This document shows positions 1 to 7,498 of a stretch of 64,000 nt of DNA, in pieces. Source of the DNA: Micavibrio_C sp965231165 (GTDB lineage: Bacteria; Pseudomonadota; Alphaproteobacteria; Micavibrionales; Micavibrionaceae). Position numbers and translations under genes: made by a program. Positions within the stretch are counted from its first letter, which is position 1. Every line of letters begins with the position of its first letter. A model generated the notes under the pieces. That model was not told where the DNA came from and did no database searches. It was given only the letters and a program-made list of their open reading frames with translations. The stretch spans positions 2,327,995-2,391,994 of the forward strand of contig OZ246421.1 of the NCBI GenBank assembly GCA_965231165.1. The letters are read 5' to 3'.

Positions 1-300
1 GCTGCGCCATTGGTGGCCATAGACGGGCCCGAGATTGCCTTGCTCGTCGGCCCACTCATCCCAGATCTTTACGCCGTTATCCTGCAGGTACTTGATGTTG
101 GTGTCGCCCTGCAGGAACCACAGCAATTCATGGACGATGGATTTCAGGTGCAGTTTTTTGGTGGTGACCAGCGGGAAGCCCTCGGACAGGTCGAAGCGCA
201 TCTGATAGCCGAACACGCTTTTGGTGCCGGTGCCGGTGCGGTCTGATTTATCGGCGCCGTTCTCCAGAACGTGGCGCATCAAGTCCTGATACTGCTTCAT
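1..300 (-). CDS. thyA: Thymidylate synthase, N-terminal 100 residues (cut by window edge)
   Basis: ThyA methylates dUMP to dTMP with methylene-tetrahydrofolate. The visible part starts MKQYQDLMRHVLENG and contains DRTGTGT (the phosphate-binding Arg loop), FPLVTTKKLHLKSI, ELLWFLQGDTN and WDEWADEQGNLGPVYG. All of these line up with the first 100 residues of the E. coli enzyme without gaps. The catalytic Cys lies in the missing part to the left of base 1. The ATG at 300 is the natural start, since it matches the family N-terminus exactly. The neighbour on the right is read in the opposite direction. Confidence 0.97.
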   Translation of the reverse strand, partial: MKQYQDLMRHVLENGADKSDRTGTGTKSVFGYQMRFDLSEGFPLVTTKKLHLKSIVHELLWFLQGDTNIKYLQDNGVKIWDEWADEQGNLGPVYGHQWRS

Positions 301-451
301 CGCGGGTACTCTTTCTTAAAGGGGTATGATCCTTCATGTTTAATTGATTGTAGGCTGTGCTGCATCATTAACCATGGATTCTCTGATACCGGCTTGTGGA
401 TTAATCTTTCCATAACCATTCTTTTGTATTCTCAGGGTGGAAAGAGGATGC

Positions 452-721
452 ATGGACGGATTTTTGACCGCTTTAATGGCCTATTATGGCCTTGACTGGC
501 TGGCGTTGGCGCTGGGGGTTTCCGGCAGCTACATGATTACTGGTCAGAACCGTTTCGGGTTTGTACTGAGCGCTTTGGCTTGCCTGTGTGGCTTTGCCGT
601 GGCCCTGATGTCGGCCCAGTTTGGCTATGTGGTCTATAATGTTCTGCTGGCGGGCATTATGATGCGGGGTTTCCTCAATCTCAGCCATTTCCAGTCCGGG
701 CAGGGCATGCCCGCTGAATAG
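452..721 (+). CDS. Small membrane protein of unknown function
   Basis: A protein of 89 residues when started at the ATG at 452. A GTG at 437 would add five residues, but an AGAGGA element at 443-448 sits just before the ATG and favours it. The sequence is mostly hydrophobic, with about three membrane segments (roughly residues 8-25, 33-52 and 55-75) and a short polar tail. I do not recognise the family. It stands alone between the divergent thyA and the HAD phosphatase, which follows 75 bases later on the same strand and may share its transcript. Confidence 0.6.
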   Translation: MDGFLTALMAYYGLDWLALALGVSGSYMITGQNRFGFVLSALACLCGFAVALMSAQFGYVVYNVLLAGIMMRGFLNLSHFQSGQGMPAE

Positions 722-795
722 TATGGCGCTCATAAAAATTCTTGCGCTGATTAGCCTGCTTCGCGTACGGATCAGTGGCAGGAGGGTTTTTCATC

Positions 796-1551
796 ATGGC
801 GCTTGTAATTTTTGATTGCGATGGTGTTCTCGTCAATACCGAGGAGCTGGTCAGCCGCGTTTCGCGCGTGGCTTTGAGTGCCGCCGGCTTGCATTATACC
901 GATGACGAGTTCGAACAGCGTTTTTTGGGCACCAGCAATGATGGTTTCCGTCAGCGCGCCAACGAAGACTATATGAAGCTGTGCGGTCAAAACCTGCCTC
1001 AGGCTGTGTTCGACGACATGATGCAGCGTTATCTGGCGGATGAGCCGGCGCATATTCAGGCCATTTCCGGTGTGCAGGATTTTGTCGAGGCGCTGATCAA
1101 TTCGAAGGTACCGTTTGCGCTGGCCTCCAACGGCGCGCGCGCCAATATCGAACGCAAGCTGCAGTTGACGGGGTTGTTTAACTATTTCTCAGGCCACATT
1201 TTTTCACGCGATGATGTTCTTAACGGTAAGCCCGCGCCGGACGTCTATCTGCATGCGATGAAAACGATGGGTGAAACTGATCCGCGCAAATGCATCGTGA
1301 TCGAGGATAGTCCTATCGGCGTTCAGGCTGGCTTTCATGCCGGAATGTCAGTGCTGGGTTTTGCAGGCGGTGCGCACCGCCGTTCCGGCTATGAAACGCA
1401 CCTGATCGGTGCCGGGGCTGTTTTTACCGCGCCGACCATGGCGGGCATTGCTTTCGAAGCCTTTGACCGGATTGATGAAATCGACCAGGTGCCGAATGGG
1501 CGCAATGCATCCGTACGTAAAGCGCGCACTTCTGGCGACCCCACCCCTTAA
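796..1551 (+). CDS. HAD-superfamily phosphatase (phosphoglycolate phosphatase / beta-phosphoglucomutase type)
   Basis: Motif I is FDCDGVLVNTEE with both catalytic Asp residues. A helical cap follows, then motif II in FALASNGA, the Lys of motif III in GKPAPDVY, and motif IV in VIEDSPIGVQAG. This is the subfamily IA (GmhB/YcjU/phosphatase) arrangement, so it should hydrolyse or transfer a phosphate on a small sugar or metabolite; the substrate cannot be read. The start at 796 (251 residues) is preferred because AGGAGGG lies at 780-786; an in-frame GTG at 775 would overlap that ribosome site. The tmRNA gene follows with its own promoter. Confidence 0.88.
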   Translation: MALVIFDCDGVLVNTEELVSRVSRVALSAAGLHYTDDEFEQRFLGTSNDGFRQRANEDYMKLCGQNLPQAVFDDMMQRYLADEPAHIQAISGVQDFVEALINSKVPFALASNGARANIERKLQLTGLFNYFSGHIFSRDDVLNGKPAPDVYLHAMKTMGETDPRKCIVIEDSPIGVQAGFHAGMSVLGFAGGAHRRSGYETHLIGAGAVFTAPTMAGIAFEAFDRIDEIDQVPNGRNASVRKARTSGDPTP

Positions 1552-1564
1552 CCCTGACAATATC

Positions 1565-1592
1565 TTGATTTTTCAGGGATTTGCCCTATAAT
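1565..1592 (+). promoter_or_regulatory. Promoter of the tmRNA gene
   Basis: A TTGATT box (1565-1570) and a perfect TATAAT box (1587-1592) are separated by 16 bases. Transcription would start near 1599, a few bases before the first bases that can belong to the tmRNA acceptor piece. The promoter begins only 13 bases after the stop of the preceding HAD gene. Confidence 0.75.
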
Positions 1593-1599
1593 AATAAGT

Positions 1600-1966
1600 G
1601 CCGGAGCAATCCGGCTAAGATGCTAAACACTTTGTAGAATAGACGTTGTGGACCCGGGGGCAGTACCCGGCGGCTCCACCAGTATTCCCGGTTCTTCGTG
1701 ATCGGGCATGCAGGCGGGGCCGAAACAGGATTGACGCGCGTGATAAAGGCAAAGCTTGTATCCGTTATGGTACGGTCGTTATCCGGCCAGGCAATTAAAT
1801 GCCAACGATAACTTCAAGTTCGCAAACGTAGTAGCTTCGAACGACAATGGTCGTTTCGTTGCTGTTGCAGCCTAATTTGGCAGTTTGCACGAAGTCTAAA
1901 TCCCTTACTGACTAACTATCGGTAAGGTGGGGCGCGGGCCGGCCTAGCAACAGAACTGGCCCATTT
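1600..1966 (+). ncRNA. ssrA: tmRNA, circularly permuted two-piece form, with a 24-residue tag
   Basis: The tRNA-like 3' end comes first: a T-arm followed by CGGCTCCACCA ending at 1681. The 5' end of the coding piece, GGGGCCG, starts at 1716. These pair as a seven-base acceptor stem with a G-U at the third pair, the alanine identity element. The 34 bases between (1682-1715) would be removed during maturation. This is the permuted architecture known from alphaproteobacteria. The tag frame starts with GCC at 1801 and ends at the TAA at 1873-1875: ANDNFKFANVVA followed by SNDNGRFVAVAA. The end of the gene is set by the hairpin and T run at 1936-1970. The exact 5' end of the acceptor piece is inferred from the promoter. 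Confidence 0.93.
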
Positions 1967-1970
1967 TTTT
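1936..1970 (+). terminator. Terminator of the tmRNA gene
   Basis: GGGCC (1936-1940) pairs with GGCCC (1958-1962), followed by seven T. The loop is long, and part of it belongs to the tmRNA fold. The T run touches the stop codon of the convergent HAD gene at 1970. Confidence 0.6.
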
Positions 1971-2758
1971 CATTTATGCTTTGGGATTTTTTCAGGACGG
2001 CCCGGGTCTTTGGCCTGATCGGTGTTGGCCGGATTTTTTGTTGTCCAGGCCGGGCTGGTGGCCAGCTTGATCATGCCGGGCAGTCTTTCGAAATTTGTGA
2101 AGGCCGTTAAAACGCCAGCCTGCGCGAAGCGGAAGACTTTCTTGGTGCTGTCGGCAAAGCCCATAAAGACTGCCTTGTTTTCGCGGGCGGCCTCAAAATC
2201 GGAGATCGTATCGCCGATGACAATCGTGACGGGATTTTTGGCATTGCCATGTGCCGCTTTCATCAGAGATGTCATTTGTGCGGCCTTCAGCGCTTGTGAA
2301 TCTTTGCCGTCGTCTGCTTGATTGTCTTTGGCCCTGATCATGTCTTCCGGGAAAAATTCTTCTAGCTTATGGTAGCGCAACTGATTGAGGGCGGCATCTT
2401 TGCGTGTGCCTGTATATAGCCCGAGCGTATAGCCTTGTGCCTTCAGGTCAGCGAGTGTTTCACGCACATGCGGGTATAATTTCTCAACCCAGTCTTTTTC
2501 ATGCAGCAGCGCATCGCAGAAATTATTGCAGCTTTGCATGAATTCGGGAATTTTTTCGGCGGACAGATCGGGCGAGTGGATATTGATGATCTCTTTCAGG
2601 TTGCGCTGCCCCAGCTCGTTCAGAATGTCGCGTGAGGCCGGTACGGCGATCTTGAATTCCTCGGCGATTTTTATATAAGCCTGCGCATAGCGCGGCCCCG
2701 CATCCGTAATGGTGGATACGAGGTCGAAAAGCACCAGAGGTTTCGCATTCTTGGACAT
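1970..2758 (-). CDS. HAD-like hydrolase with an altered first catalytic motif
   Basis: With the ATG at 2758 the protein is 262 residues, beginning MSKNAKPLVLFDLVSTIT. The nucleophile Asp12 of motif I is present, but the second Asp (residue 14), the usual acid/base of phosphatases, is Val. Motif II is GLYTGTRKD and motif IV is VIGDTISDFEAA, so the rest of the HAD core is intact. Haloacid dehalogenases and phosphonatases also lack that second Asp, so the chemistry may not be ordinary phosphate hydrolysis. The C-terminal 30 residues are rich in Lys, Pro and Thr and look disordered. In-frame ATGs at 2806 and 2863 are possible starts; the last would overlap sodC. It lies downstream of sodC on the same strand. 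Confidence 0.75.
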   Translation of the reverse strand: MSKNAKPLVLFDLVSTITDAGPRYAQAYIKIAEEFKIAVPASRDILNELGQRNLKEIINIHSPDLSAEKIPEFMQSCNNFCDALLHEKDWVEKLYPHVRETLADLKAQGYTLGLYTGTRKDAALNQLRYHKLEEFFPEDMIRAKDNQADDGKDSQALKAAQMTSLMKAAHGNAKNPVTIVIGDTISDFEAARENKAVFMGFADSTKKVFRFAQAGVLTAFTNFERLPGMIKLATSPAWTTKNPANTDQAKDPGRPEKIPKHK

Positions 2759-2816
2759 GGCCGCAATATAGGGCGTGTCGTGTTTTTCGGCAAGTTTTCT
2801 GGCCATCCGGCTGGTA

Positions 2817-3338
2817 TCAGGGGGTTTTTGCCGCAGAAATGACGCCGCAGGCCACGCGGCCACCGGCGTTGCCTGTGGGTTGCGTGGTGTTATCGTCGGG
2901 ACCGGCGTGTACCATCAGGGCGGAACCATCCATATCGTTCAAATCCTTGGCTTCCATTTCTTCGGTGTAGAATTCAGCTTTGCCGGTGCCGTTTTCGTGT
3001 ACCCAGAGGTTGGGCAGGTCGCCGTCATGGGGGCCATTTTCTGTCAGGAAGCCGTGCGTCTGGTTGGTTTCTGCCGCATGGCCGCCAGATTTGGCGAAAT
3101 GTGCGGTGTGGTCGGAGCAGTCACCCTTGGCATGGATATGCACACCGTGCCAGCCGGGTGTCAGTCCTTCGACTTCGACCTGGACCATAGTGCCGTCAGG
3201 TGCGTTTGTCACCAGCGCAGAACCTGTTTTTGTGCCATCCGCGCCCAGCAGATCGATGGTGTTTGTTTGCGCCAGGGCGGGAATCGCCACGCCCATCATT
3301 ACCAAAGTGATAATTGATAATGATGTTTGTTTCAGCAT
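2817..3338 (-). CDS. sodC: Periplasmic Cu/Zn superoxide dismutase
   Basis: Converts superoxide to oxygen and hydrogen peroxide in the periplasm. The 173-residue protein has a signal peptide ending PALAQ at about residue 24. The metal-site motif is HGVHIHAKGDC with the two Cu-binding His and the disulphide Cys. The bridging and Zn-binding residues follow in HFAKSGGHAAETN and NGPHDGDLPNL, then the last Cu ligand in LMVHAGPDD and the active-site Arg and second Cys in GGRVACG. All expected residues are present and the length is normal. It is read with the RNase H-like gene upstream and a HAD protein downstream. Confidence 0.95.
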   Translation of the reverse strand: MLKQTSLSIITLVMMGVAIPALAQTNTIDLLGADGTKTGSALVTNAPDGTMVQVEVEGLTPGWHGVHIHAKGDCSDHTAHFAKSGGHAAETNQTHGFLTENGPHDGDLPNLWVHENGTGKAEFYTEEMEAKDLNDMDGSALMVHAGPDDNTTQPTGNAGGRVACGVISAAKTP

Positions 3339-3457
3339 GGCAGCGTTCCTTTTTCAGAGTTCTATTTACAAAGTCGGAATGATTGTAGGTGGCTTCCCGG
3401 AAAAAGCAATCGGACGCCGCCTGTGTAGGCAGAGCATACGACCGTGTAGAAAGGGTT

Positions 3458-3937
3458 TTAGCGGCGGCCGGGTTTTTCGTGCCTTTCCGGCTTTTGCTGT
3501 TTGCCGGGTGTGGAGGCTGCTTGCGACAGGACGTGGGCGCGGTGCATGTTTTCGTTGCGGTCGCTGGTCAGCTGGAAAGCGACGGTGCCCAGACGGGCTT
3601 TGGCTTCCATCGCGGCGGAAAAGGCGCATTGCAGTTCATGCGCGCTGCCATCACGGTTTTTCTTCGGTAGCTGGCCTTTTTCGATGATATTCAGCGATGA
3701 CTGGCAATCCATGTGGATATGCGCGTTGGTGCCGGGGGGCAGCGTGTTCATCGCGTGTGCGGCGGCGGCCAGTTCGGCAATTTCGGAGCCGTATTTCAGG
3801 GAGTCCTGCAATTTCGGCAGCGTCAGATATTGTTCTTCCACCTGACCGTCCACATGCTTGATCACCCATCCTGCGCCTGACGTTTTGTGGGCTTCGCGGA
3901 AACTGCCGTCGCACCAGATGTTTGCTGCTTTTTTCAT
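3458..3937 (-). CDS. RNase H-like protein
   Basis: A 159-residue protein with the RNase H fold signature: WCDGSFR (first Asp) on the first strand, GSEIAELAAAAHA (Glu), and HIHMDCQSSLNII (second Asp). The last acidic position, normally Asp in a NERCDELA-like helix, falls on NENMHRAHVLSQAA and appears to be His, so the fourth carboxylate is missing. RNA-DNA hybrid cleavage is likely but may be weakened. The C-terminal tail is Lys/Arg/Pro-rich. The region immediately upstream contains a broken copy of its own N-terminus (3970-4053). An alternative is a general RNase H-fold nuclease rather than RnhA itself. Confidence 0.75.
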   Translation of the reverse strand: MKKAANIWCDGSFREAHKTSGAGWVIKHVDGQVEEQYLTLPKLQDSLKYGSEIAELAAAAHAMNTLPPGTNAHIHMDCQSSLNIIEKGQLPKKNRDGSAHELQCAFSAAMEAKARLGTVAFQLTSDRNENMHRAHVLSQAASTPGKQQKPERHEKPGRR

Positions 3938-3969
3938 CTCTTATTTTTACTCCCTGTTGGCTGTGTTCG

Positions 3970-4053
3970 TCAAATTCCGGCGGAGGCGGCCCTTGAAATC
4001 TGGTGTGCCTGACGGAAGCTGCCATCACACCAGATTTCGGTTTTGTTTTCCAT
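3970..4053 (-). pseudogene. Broken duplicate of the RNase H N-terminus
   Basis: From an ATG at 4053 the frame reads MENKTEIWCDGSFRQAH and stops after 27 codons. Residues 6-17 (EIWCDGSFRQAH) match NIWCDGSFREAH at the start of the intact gene 120 bases further on. Similarity stops abruptly after this stretch, and the frame ends at a TGA at 3970-3972. This looks like the remnant of a tandem duplication of the gene start, not an alternative start, because the two frames are separated by a stop. Confidence 0.65.
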
Positions 4054-4139
4054 ACAGTCGTTATGAGGCTTGTGCGGCGCGGCTGTCAAACTAATTGGCG
4101 CGTGTTGACAGATTTTGCGGCGCGGCACAAAGTTTCTCC

Positions 4140-5813
4140 ATGAAACAGATATCCCCGCTGCTTGTGCCCGTTTTGTGGTTTGTGTCGTTCTTCTTCAGCC
4201 TGCCGCTGATCGAGCCTTATGAGGTATCGCGGTTGCTGGCGCTGGGTGCGGCGGTGCTGGCGCTGGGCGTTGTTCTGGCTGATCCTTTGAACCGAGCGGC
4301 TTCGCTGACTGTGACGCCGCTGGTGGTACTGGTGAGTGCCTTTCTTTTGTGGTGCGGCCTGACTTTTTTCTGGTCGCTGTCGCCGTTCGTGACGATCATC
4401 GCCTGGGGCACGTTGTGCCTGTTGCCGCTGTGGTATCTGATATTCGCACTGCTGCCGCTGACACAGGCGCAGATTATGCTGGCGCTACGGCTGGCGGTGC
4501 TGGCCACGACTTTGCTGGCGCTATGGGCGCTGGTGCAGTTCTTCCTGCTGCCGCAATTTCTCAACGCTAACGGCAGCATCCGTTACCCGTTCGCCGATCC
4601 AAATAATTATGCGGGCCTTTTGAATATGGGTTTGTTTACGGCGCTGGGTTTGCTGTTCAGCACGGATAAGAAGCAAACGCGTTTGCTGATGACGTTGTGC
4701 GGCGTGGTGATGATGGTGGCGCTGGTGCTGATCGGCAGCCGTATGGCGATGCTTGTCTCCTTCTCGGTGCTGATTATGTTTGCGTTGCTGGCGCGGCGGT
4801 CTGCGGGTTTTAGCGGCAAGGTGGTGCTGGCGGTGTTTGTGGCGGGACTGGTGACGCTTGCCGTCTCAGGCCTGTTTAATACCGGACGCCTGACCAGCAT
4901 TGAACGGGCTGCCGATCTGACATCGATCAGCGAGGATAAAAGCGTTTCCGCGCGCATGATGATCTGGGAATCGACAATGGATATCATAGATCAGCGCGCT
5001 ATGACGGGATCGGGGCTGGGGACGTTTTACCTGATGTATCCGGCGGTGCGCGATCCAGCGGAAATCTATTCATCGGGTTTGATGGCGCATGCCGATCCAC
5101 TGCAATTCTGGGCCGAGGCCGGATTGCCCGCCATGATCTTGCTCTATGCGATCCTGATTGCATTGCTGGCGGGCTTTTTAAAGTTTTTGAAACTAGATGA
5201 CAGGAACCGTGTGCTGGTGGTGGCGTTGTTTTGCGCGCTACTGACGTTGGCGCTGCACATGCATGTCACGTTCCATCTATTTGTGGCTTCGCTGTTGACG
5301 CTGTCAGGATTGCTGATGGGGGTGCTGGTGCGCCTGCTGCCGCCGGGCAGGAAACTGCTGAGCTGTCGCGTTGGTTGGTTGACGATAGATTTGTTCCTGC
5401 TGGCGGTGTTTTTGGTAGTGTTCCAGAGCTGTCTGTTCAGCGAAATGCATGCGCGGCAAGGTGTTGAAGCGATGAACCGGGGCGATGTGCCGGGTTTCTC
5501 CGCCAAAATCAATCAAGCCGGACAGGAAGGTTTCGGCCTGAACCCGCGTCCTTATATTCTGGCGGCCAGCATTCCGATGGGCATATTGCAGACTTCGACT
5601 TTGCCGCCGGATGAGCGTGAAAAACTTTTCCGCCAGGCGGATGGCTTGTTGGACCGGGGGCTGGCGCTTTCGCCGGTGAATGCGGGTGCTTACTTTTCCA
5701 AGGCGCTTTTATATGGGGCGATGGGGCGTTCTGATGAATCCCGGCAATTTCTGGAGCAAGCCCTGAAAATCGATCCCCGCCATGCACAGGCGCGGCAAAT
5801 GCTGGGGCGTTAA
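4140..5813 (+). CDS. O-antigen ligase/polymerase-like membrane protein with C-terminal TPR
   Basis: A 557-residue protein with 10 to 12 hydrophobic segments starting at residue 5. It carries the Wzy_C-type signatures FADPNNYAGLLNMGL (about residue 152), IGSRMAMLVSF, GSGLGTFYLMYP and HADPLQFWAEAGLPAM (about residue 315). The large periplasmic loop of such enzymes binds the undecaprenyl-linked glycan. The last 60 residues form a TPR-like repeat (ALLYGAMGRSDESRQFLEQAL). The ATG at 4140 is preferred to a TTG at 4095. A paralogue with the same architecture lies at 32.4 kb. Function is probably glycan polymerisation or transfer to lipid A or protein; which one cannot be read. Confidence 0.8.
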   Translation: MKQISPLLVPVLWFVSFFFSLPLIEPYEVSRLLALGAAVLALGVVLADPLNRAASLTVTPLVVLVSAFLLWCGLTFFWSLSPFVTIIAWGTLCLLPLWYLIFALLPLTQAQIMLALRLAVLATTLLALWALVQFFLLPQFLNANGSIRYPFADPNNYAGLLNMGLFTALGLLFSTDKKQTRLLMTLCGVVMMVALVLIGSRMAMLVSFSVLIMFALLARRSAGFSGKVVLAVFVAGLVTLAVSGLFNTGRLTSIERAADLTSISEDKSVSARMMIWESTMDIIDQRAMTGSGLGTFYLMYPAVRDPAEIYSSGLMAHADPLQFWAEAGLPAMILLYAILIALLAGFLKFLKLDDRNRVLVVALFCALLTLALHMHVTFHLFVASLLTLSGLLMGVLVRLLPPGRKLLSCRVGWLTIDLFLLAVFLVVFQSCLFSEMHARQGVEAMNRGDVPGFSAKINQAGQEGFGLNPRPYILAASIPMGILQTSTLPPDEREKLFRQADGLLDRGLALSPVNAGAYFSKALLYGAMGRSDESRQFLEQALKIDPRHAQARQMLGR

Positions 5814-5940
5814 GGGTTTTCCACAGGATTATGGGTAAATCACTGACTCGGGGGTGGTTTTCCGGAGTCCGATATGTCACTTAAGGGGTGCGTATAAACC
5901 TCCTTGATTCGCAGAGCCTTCTTCTGCCAGTAATAGTGCC

Positions 5941-6441
5941 ATGAGCGACGACGAAGACATCCTCCGTTATGACAGAATGGTCGAACAAGCCCTGCGCGGC
6001 GTTGTCCGTCAGGCCGTCAAGGAAGTGATCGACAGCAAGAACAAGCTGCCGGGCAATCACAATTTCTATATCACCTTTATGACCGATTATCCGGGCGTGG
6101 AAATTCCTGAATATCTGCGCGACCGTTATCCGGGCGAAATGACCATCGTTCTGCAATACCAGTTCTACGACCTGTTCGTCGATGCCGAGAAAATGGGCGT
6201 TACGCTGTCGTTCAACAATGTGCTTGAGCGTTTGCAGATTCCGCTGGGCGCGATCACTATTTTTGCCGATCCTTCGGTAAATTTTGCGCTGCAGTTCCAG
6301 CCGCTGGGCGATGAAGGGCCGGATGATTTCGATCCTGATACCGAGCCTTCGGATGACGACGGCGACGAAGAAAAAGCGCCGAAGAAATCCGGCAGCAAAT
6401 CCGGCGAAGTCGTTTCCCTCGACCAGTTCCGGAAGAAATAA
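5941..6441 (+). CDS. sspB: SspB, ClpXP adaptor for tmRNA-tagged proteins (alphaproteobacterial type)
   Basis: A 166-residue protein. The substrate-binding body (residues 1-125) includes GNHNFYITFMTDYPGVEIP and GEMTIVLQYQFYDLFV, which fit the alphaproteobacterial SspB family. An acidic, Ser/Lys-rich linker (about 125-155) follows. The tail EVVSLDQFRKK is the short ClpX-binding motif, so the protein has the full tether layout. SspB captures proteins tagged by the tmRNA and hands them to ClpXP. Its likely partner RNA lies 4 kb to the left in this window. The stop is three bases before the next gene, suggesting co-transcription with the hydrolase. Confidence 0.9.
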   Translation: MSDDEDILRYDRMVEQALRGVVRQAVKEVIDSKNKLPGNHNFYITFMTDYPGVEIPEYLRDRYPGEMTIVLQYQFYDLFVDAEKMGVTLSFNNVLERLQIPLGAITIFADPSVNFALQFQPLGDEGPDDFDPDTEPSDDDGDEEKAPKKSGSKSGEVVSLDQFRKK

Positions 6442-6444
6442 GCA

Positions 6445-7383
6445 ATGTACCGCGACGATATTTCCCCCGACCATGAACCGCACAAGGTTCTGATGGCGCG
6501 GGGGGATTTTATTGATCCGGCGCGCGATCATCGCCGTGTTCCCTATAAGATTTATTATCCTGCCGATATTACGGATCGTGTGCCTGTGGTGATCTGGTCG
6601 CATGGTCTGGGTGGCAGCCGTGACGGCGCCGGTTTTATTTCGCGTTACCTCGCGTCGCATGGCTACGTGATCGTGCATGTCCAACATCTGGGCACCGATA
6701 GCGGATTGTGGGAAGGCAAACCGGGGCATCCATGGGATGTGATCCGCAATACGCCTTACAGTTTCGATGATGTCGTCAATCGCTACCGCGATATTCCGTT
6801 TGTACTGGATCAGTTGCCGTCATGGACGGCTGACAACTCGGGGATTGGTCAGCACATGGATTTGTCAGTATTGGGCATGTCCGGACATTCGTTTGGCGCC
6901 AGCACAACGCAGATCATGGCGGGGCAATCGTTCGGCAAGGCAGGGCATTTGCAACGTATGAAAGAACAGCGTTTTCGTGCTGGCATTTTGTACAGCCCGG
7001 TGCCCAGTGCCAACACGGAAAGTCCACGCGAAGAGATCTATGGCACCATCGATCTGCCGTTGTTTCACATGACGGGCACGGACGATACCAGTCCGATTGA
7101 AGGTTTTGGTTACGAACAACGGCTGGACGTCTCGCGCTATAGCGGCGGGCCGGAGCAGGCGCTACTGATTTTAAACGGCGGCGATCACATGGTTTATAAC
7201 GGCAGCCGTGGTCAACTGGGCGATAACCCAAAACGCAAAGACCATGAGAGTATCATCAAGGTGGCGGCGCTGGCTTACTGGGATGCTTATCTCAAGAATG
7301 ATAAATCCGCCCGTGATTGGCTGCTGGGCGGCGGTTTTGCCGACTGGCTCAATGGACAGGGAACGTACAGTTTCAGAGCCTGA
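6445..7383 (+). CDS. Alpha/beta hydrolase (platelet-activating-factor acetylhydrolase / dienelactone hydrolase-like)
   Basis: A 312-residue protein. VPVVIWSHGLGGSRDG provides the oxyanion region, GMSGHSFGAST the nucleophile Ser in the GxSxG elbow (about residue 151), LFHMTGTDDTSPI a likely Asp, and NGGDHMVYNG the His. No signal peptide is visible, so it should be cytoplasmic. The family includes PAF acetylhydrolase-like esterases and predicted dienelactone hydrolases; the substrate is unknown. It follows sspB by three bases, so translation is probably coupled; whether the roles are linked is not known. Confidence 0.82.
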   Translation: MYRDDISPDHEPHKVLMARGDFIDPARDHRRVPYKIYYPADITDRVPVVIWSHGLGGSRDGAGFISRYLASHGYVIVHVQHLGTDSGLWEGKPGHPWDVIRNTPYSFDDVVNRYRDIPFVLDQLPSWTADNSGIGQHMDLSVLGMSGHSFGASTTQIMAGQSFGKAGHLQRMKEQRFRAGILYSPVPSANTESPREEIYGTIDLPLFHMTGTDDTSPIEGFGYEQRLDVSRYSGGPEQALLILNGGDHMVYNGSRGQLGDNPKRKDHESIIKVAALAYWDAYLKNDKSARDWLLGGGFADWLNGQGTYSFRA

Positions 7384-7452
7384 TCCCCCTTTGGGCCATT
7401 TCTCAATAATTTTACGTATTTTTTTGTTGCGCAGGCCTGTATTTTATCATTA

Positions 7453-7471
7453 TGTAATATCGAATATTACA
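7453..7471. promoter_or_regulatory. Perfect 19-base inverted repeat upstream of a membrane protein gene
   Basis: TGTAATAT, three bases (CGA), then ATATTACA: eight-base arms with no mismatch, 28 bases before the ATG at 7499. There is no T run after it, so it is not a terminator. Its position and AT-rich dyad form fit an operator for a dimeric regulator; which one is unknown. Confidence 0.5.
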
Positions 7472-7498
7472 CAGTCTGATTTTAAAGGGGACGTGGCC

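Noticed and set aside
5818..5830. TTTTCCACA stretch as DnaA box and replication origin
   Set aside because: A single imperfect site without further boxes, AT-rich unwinding region or origin genes.
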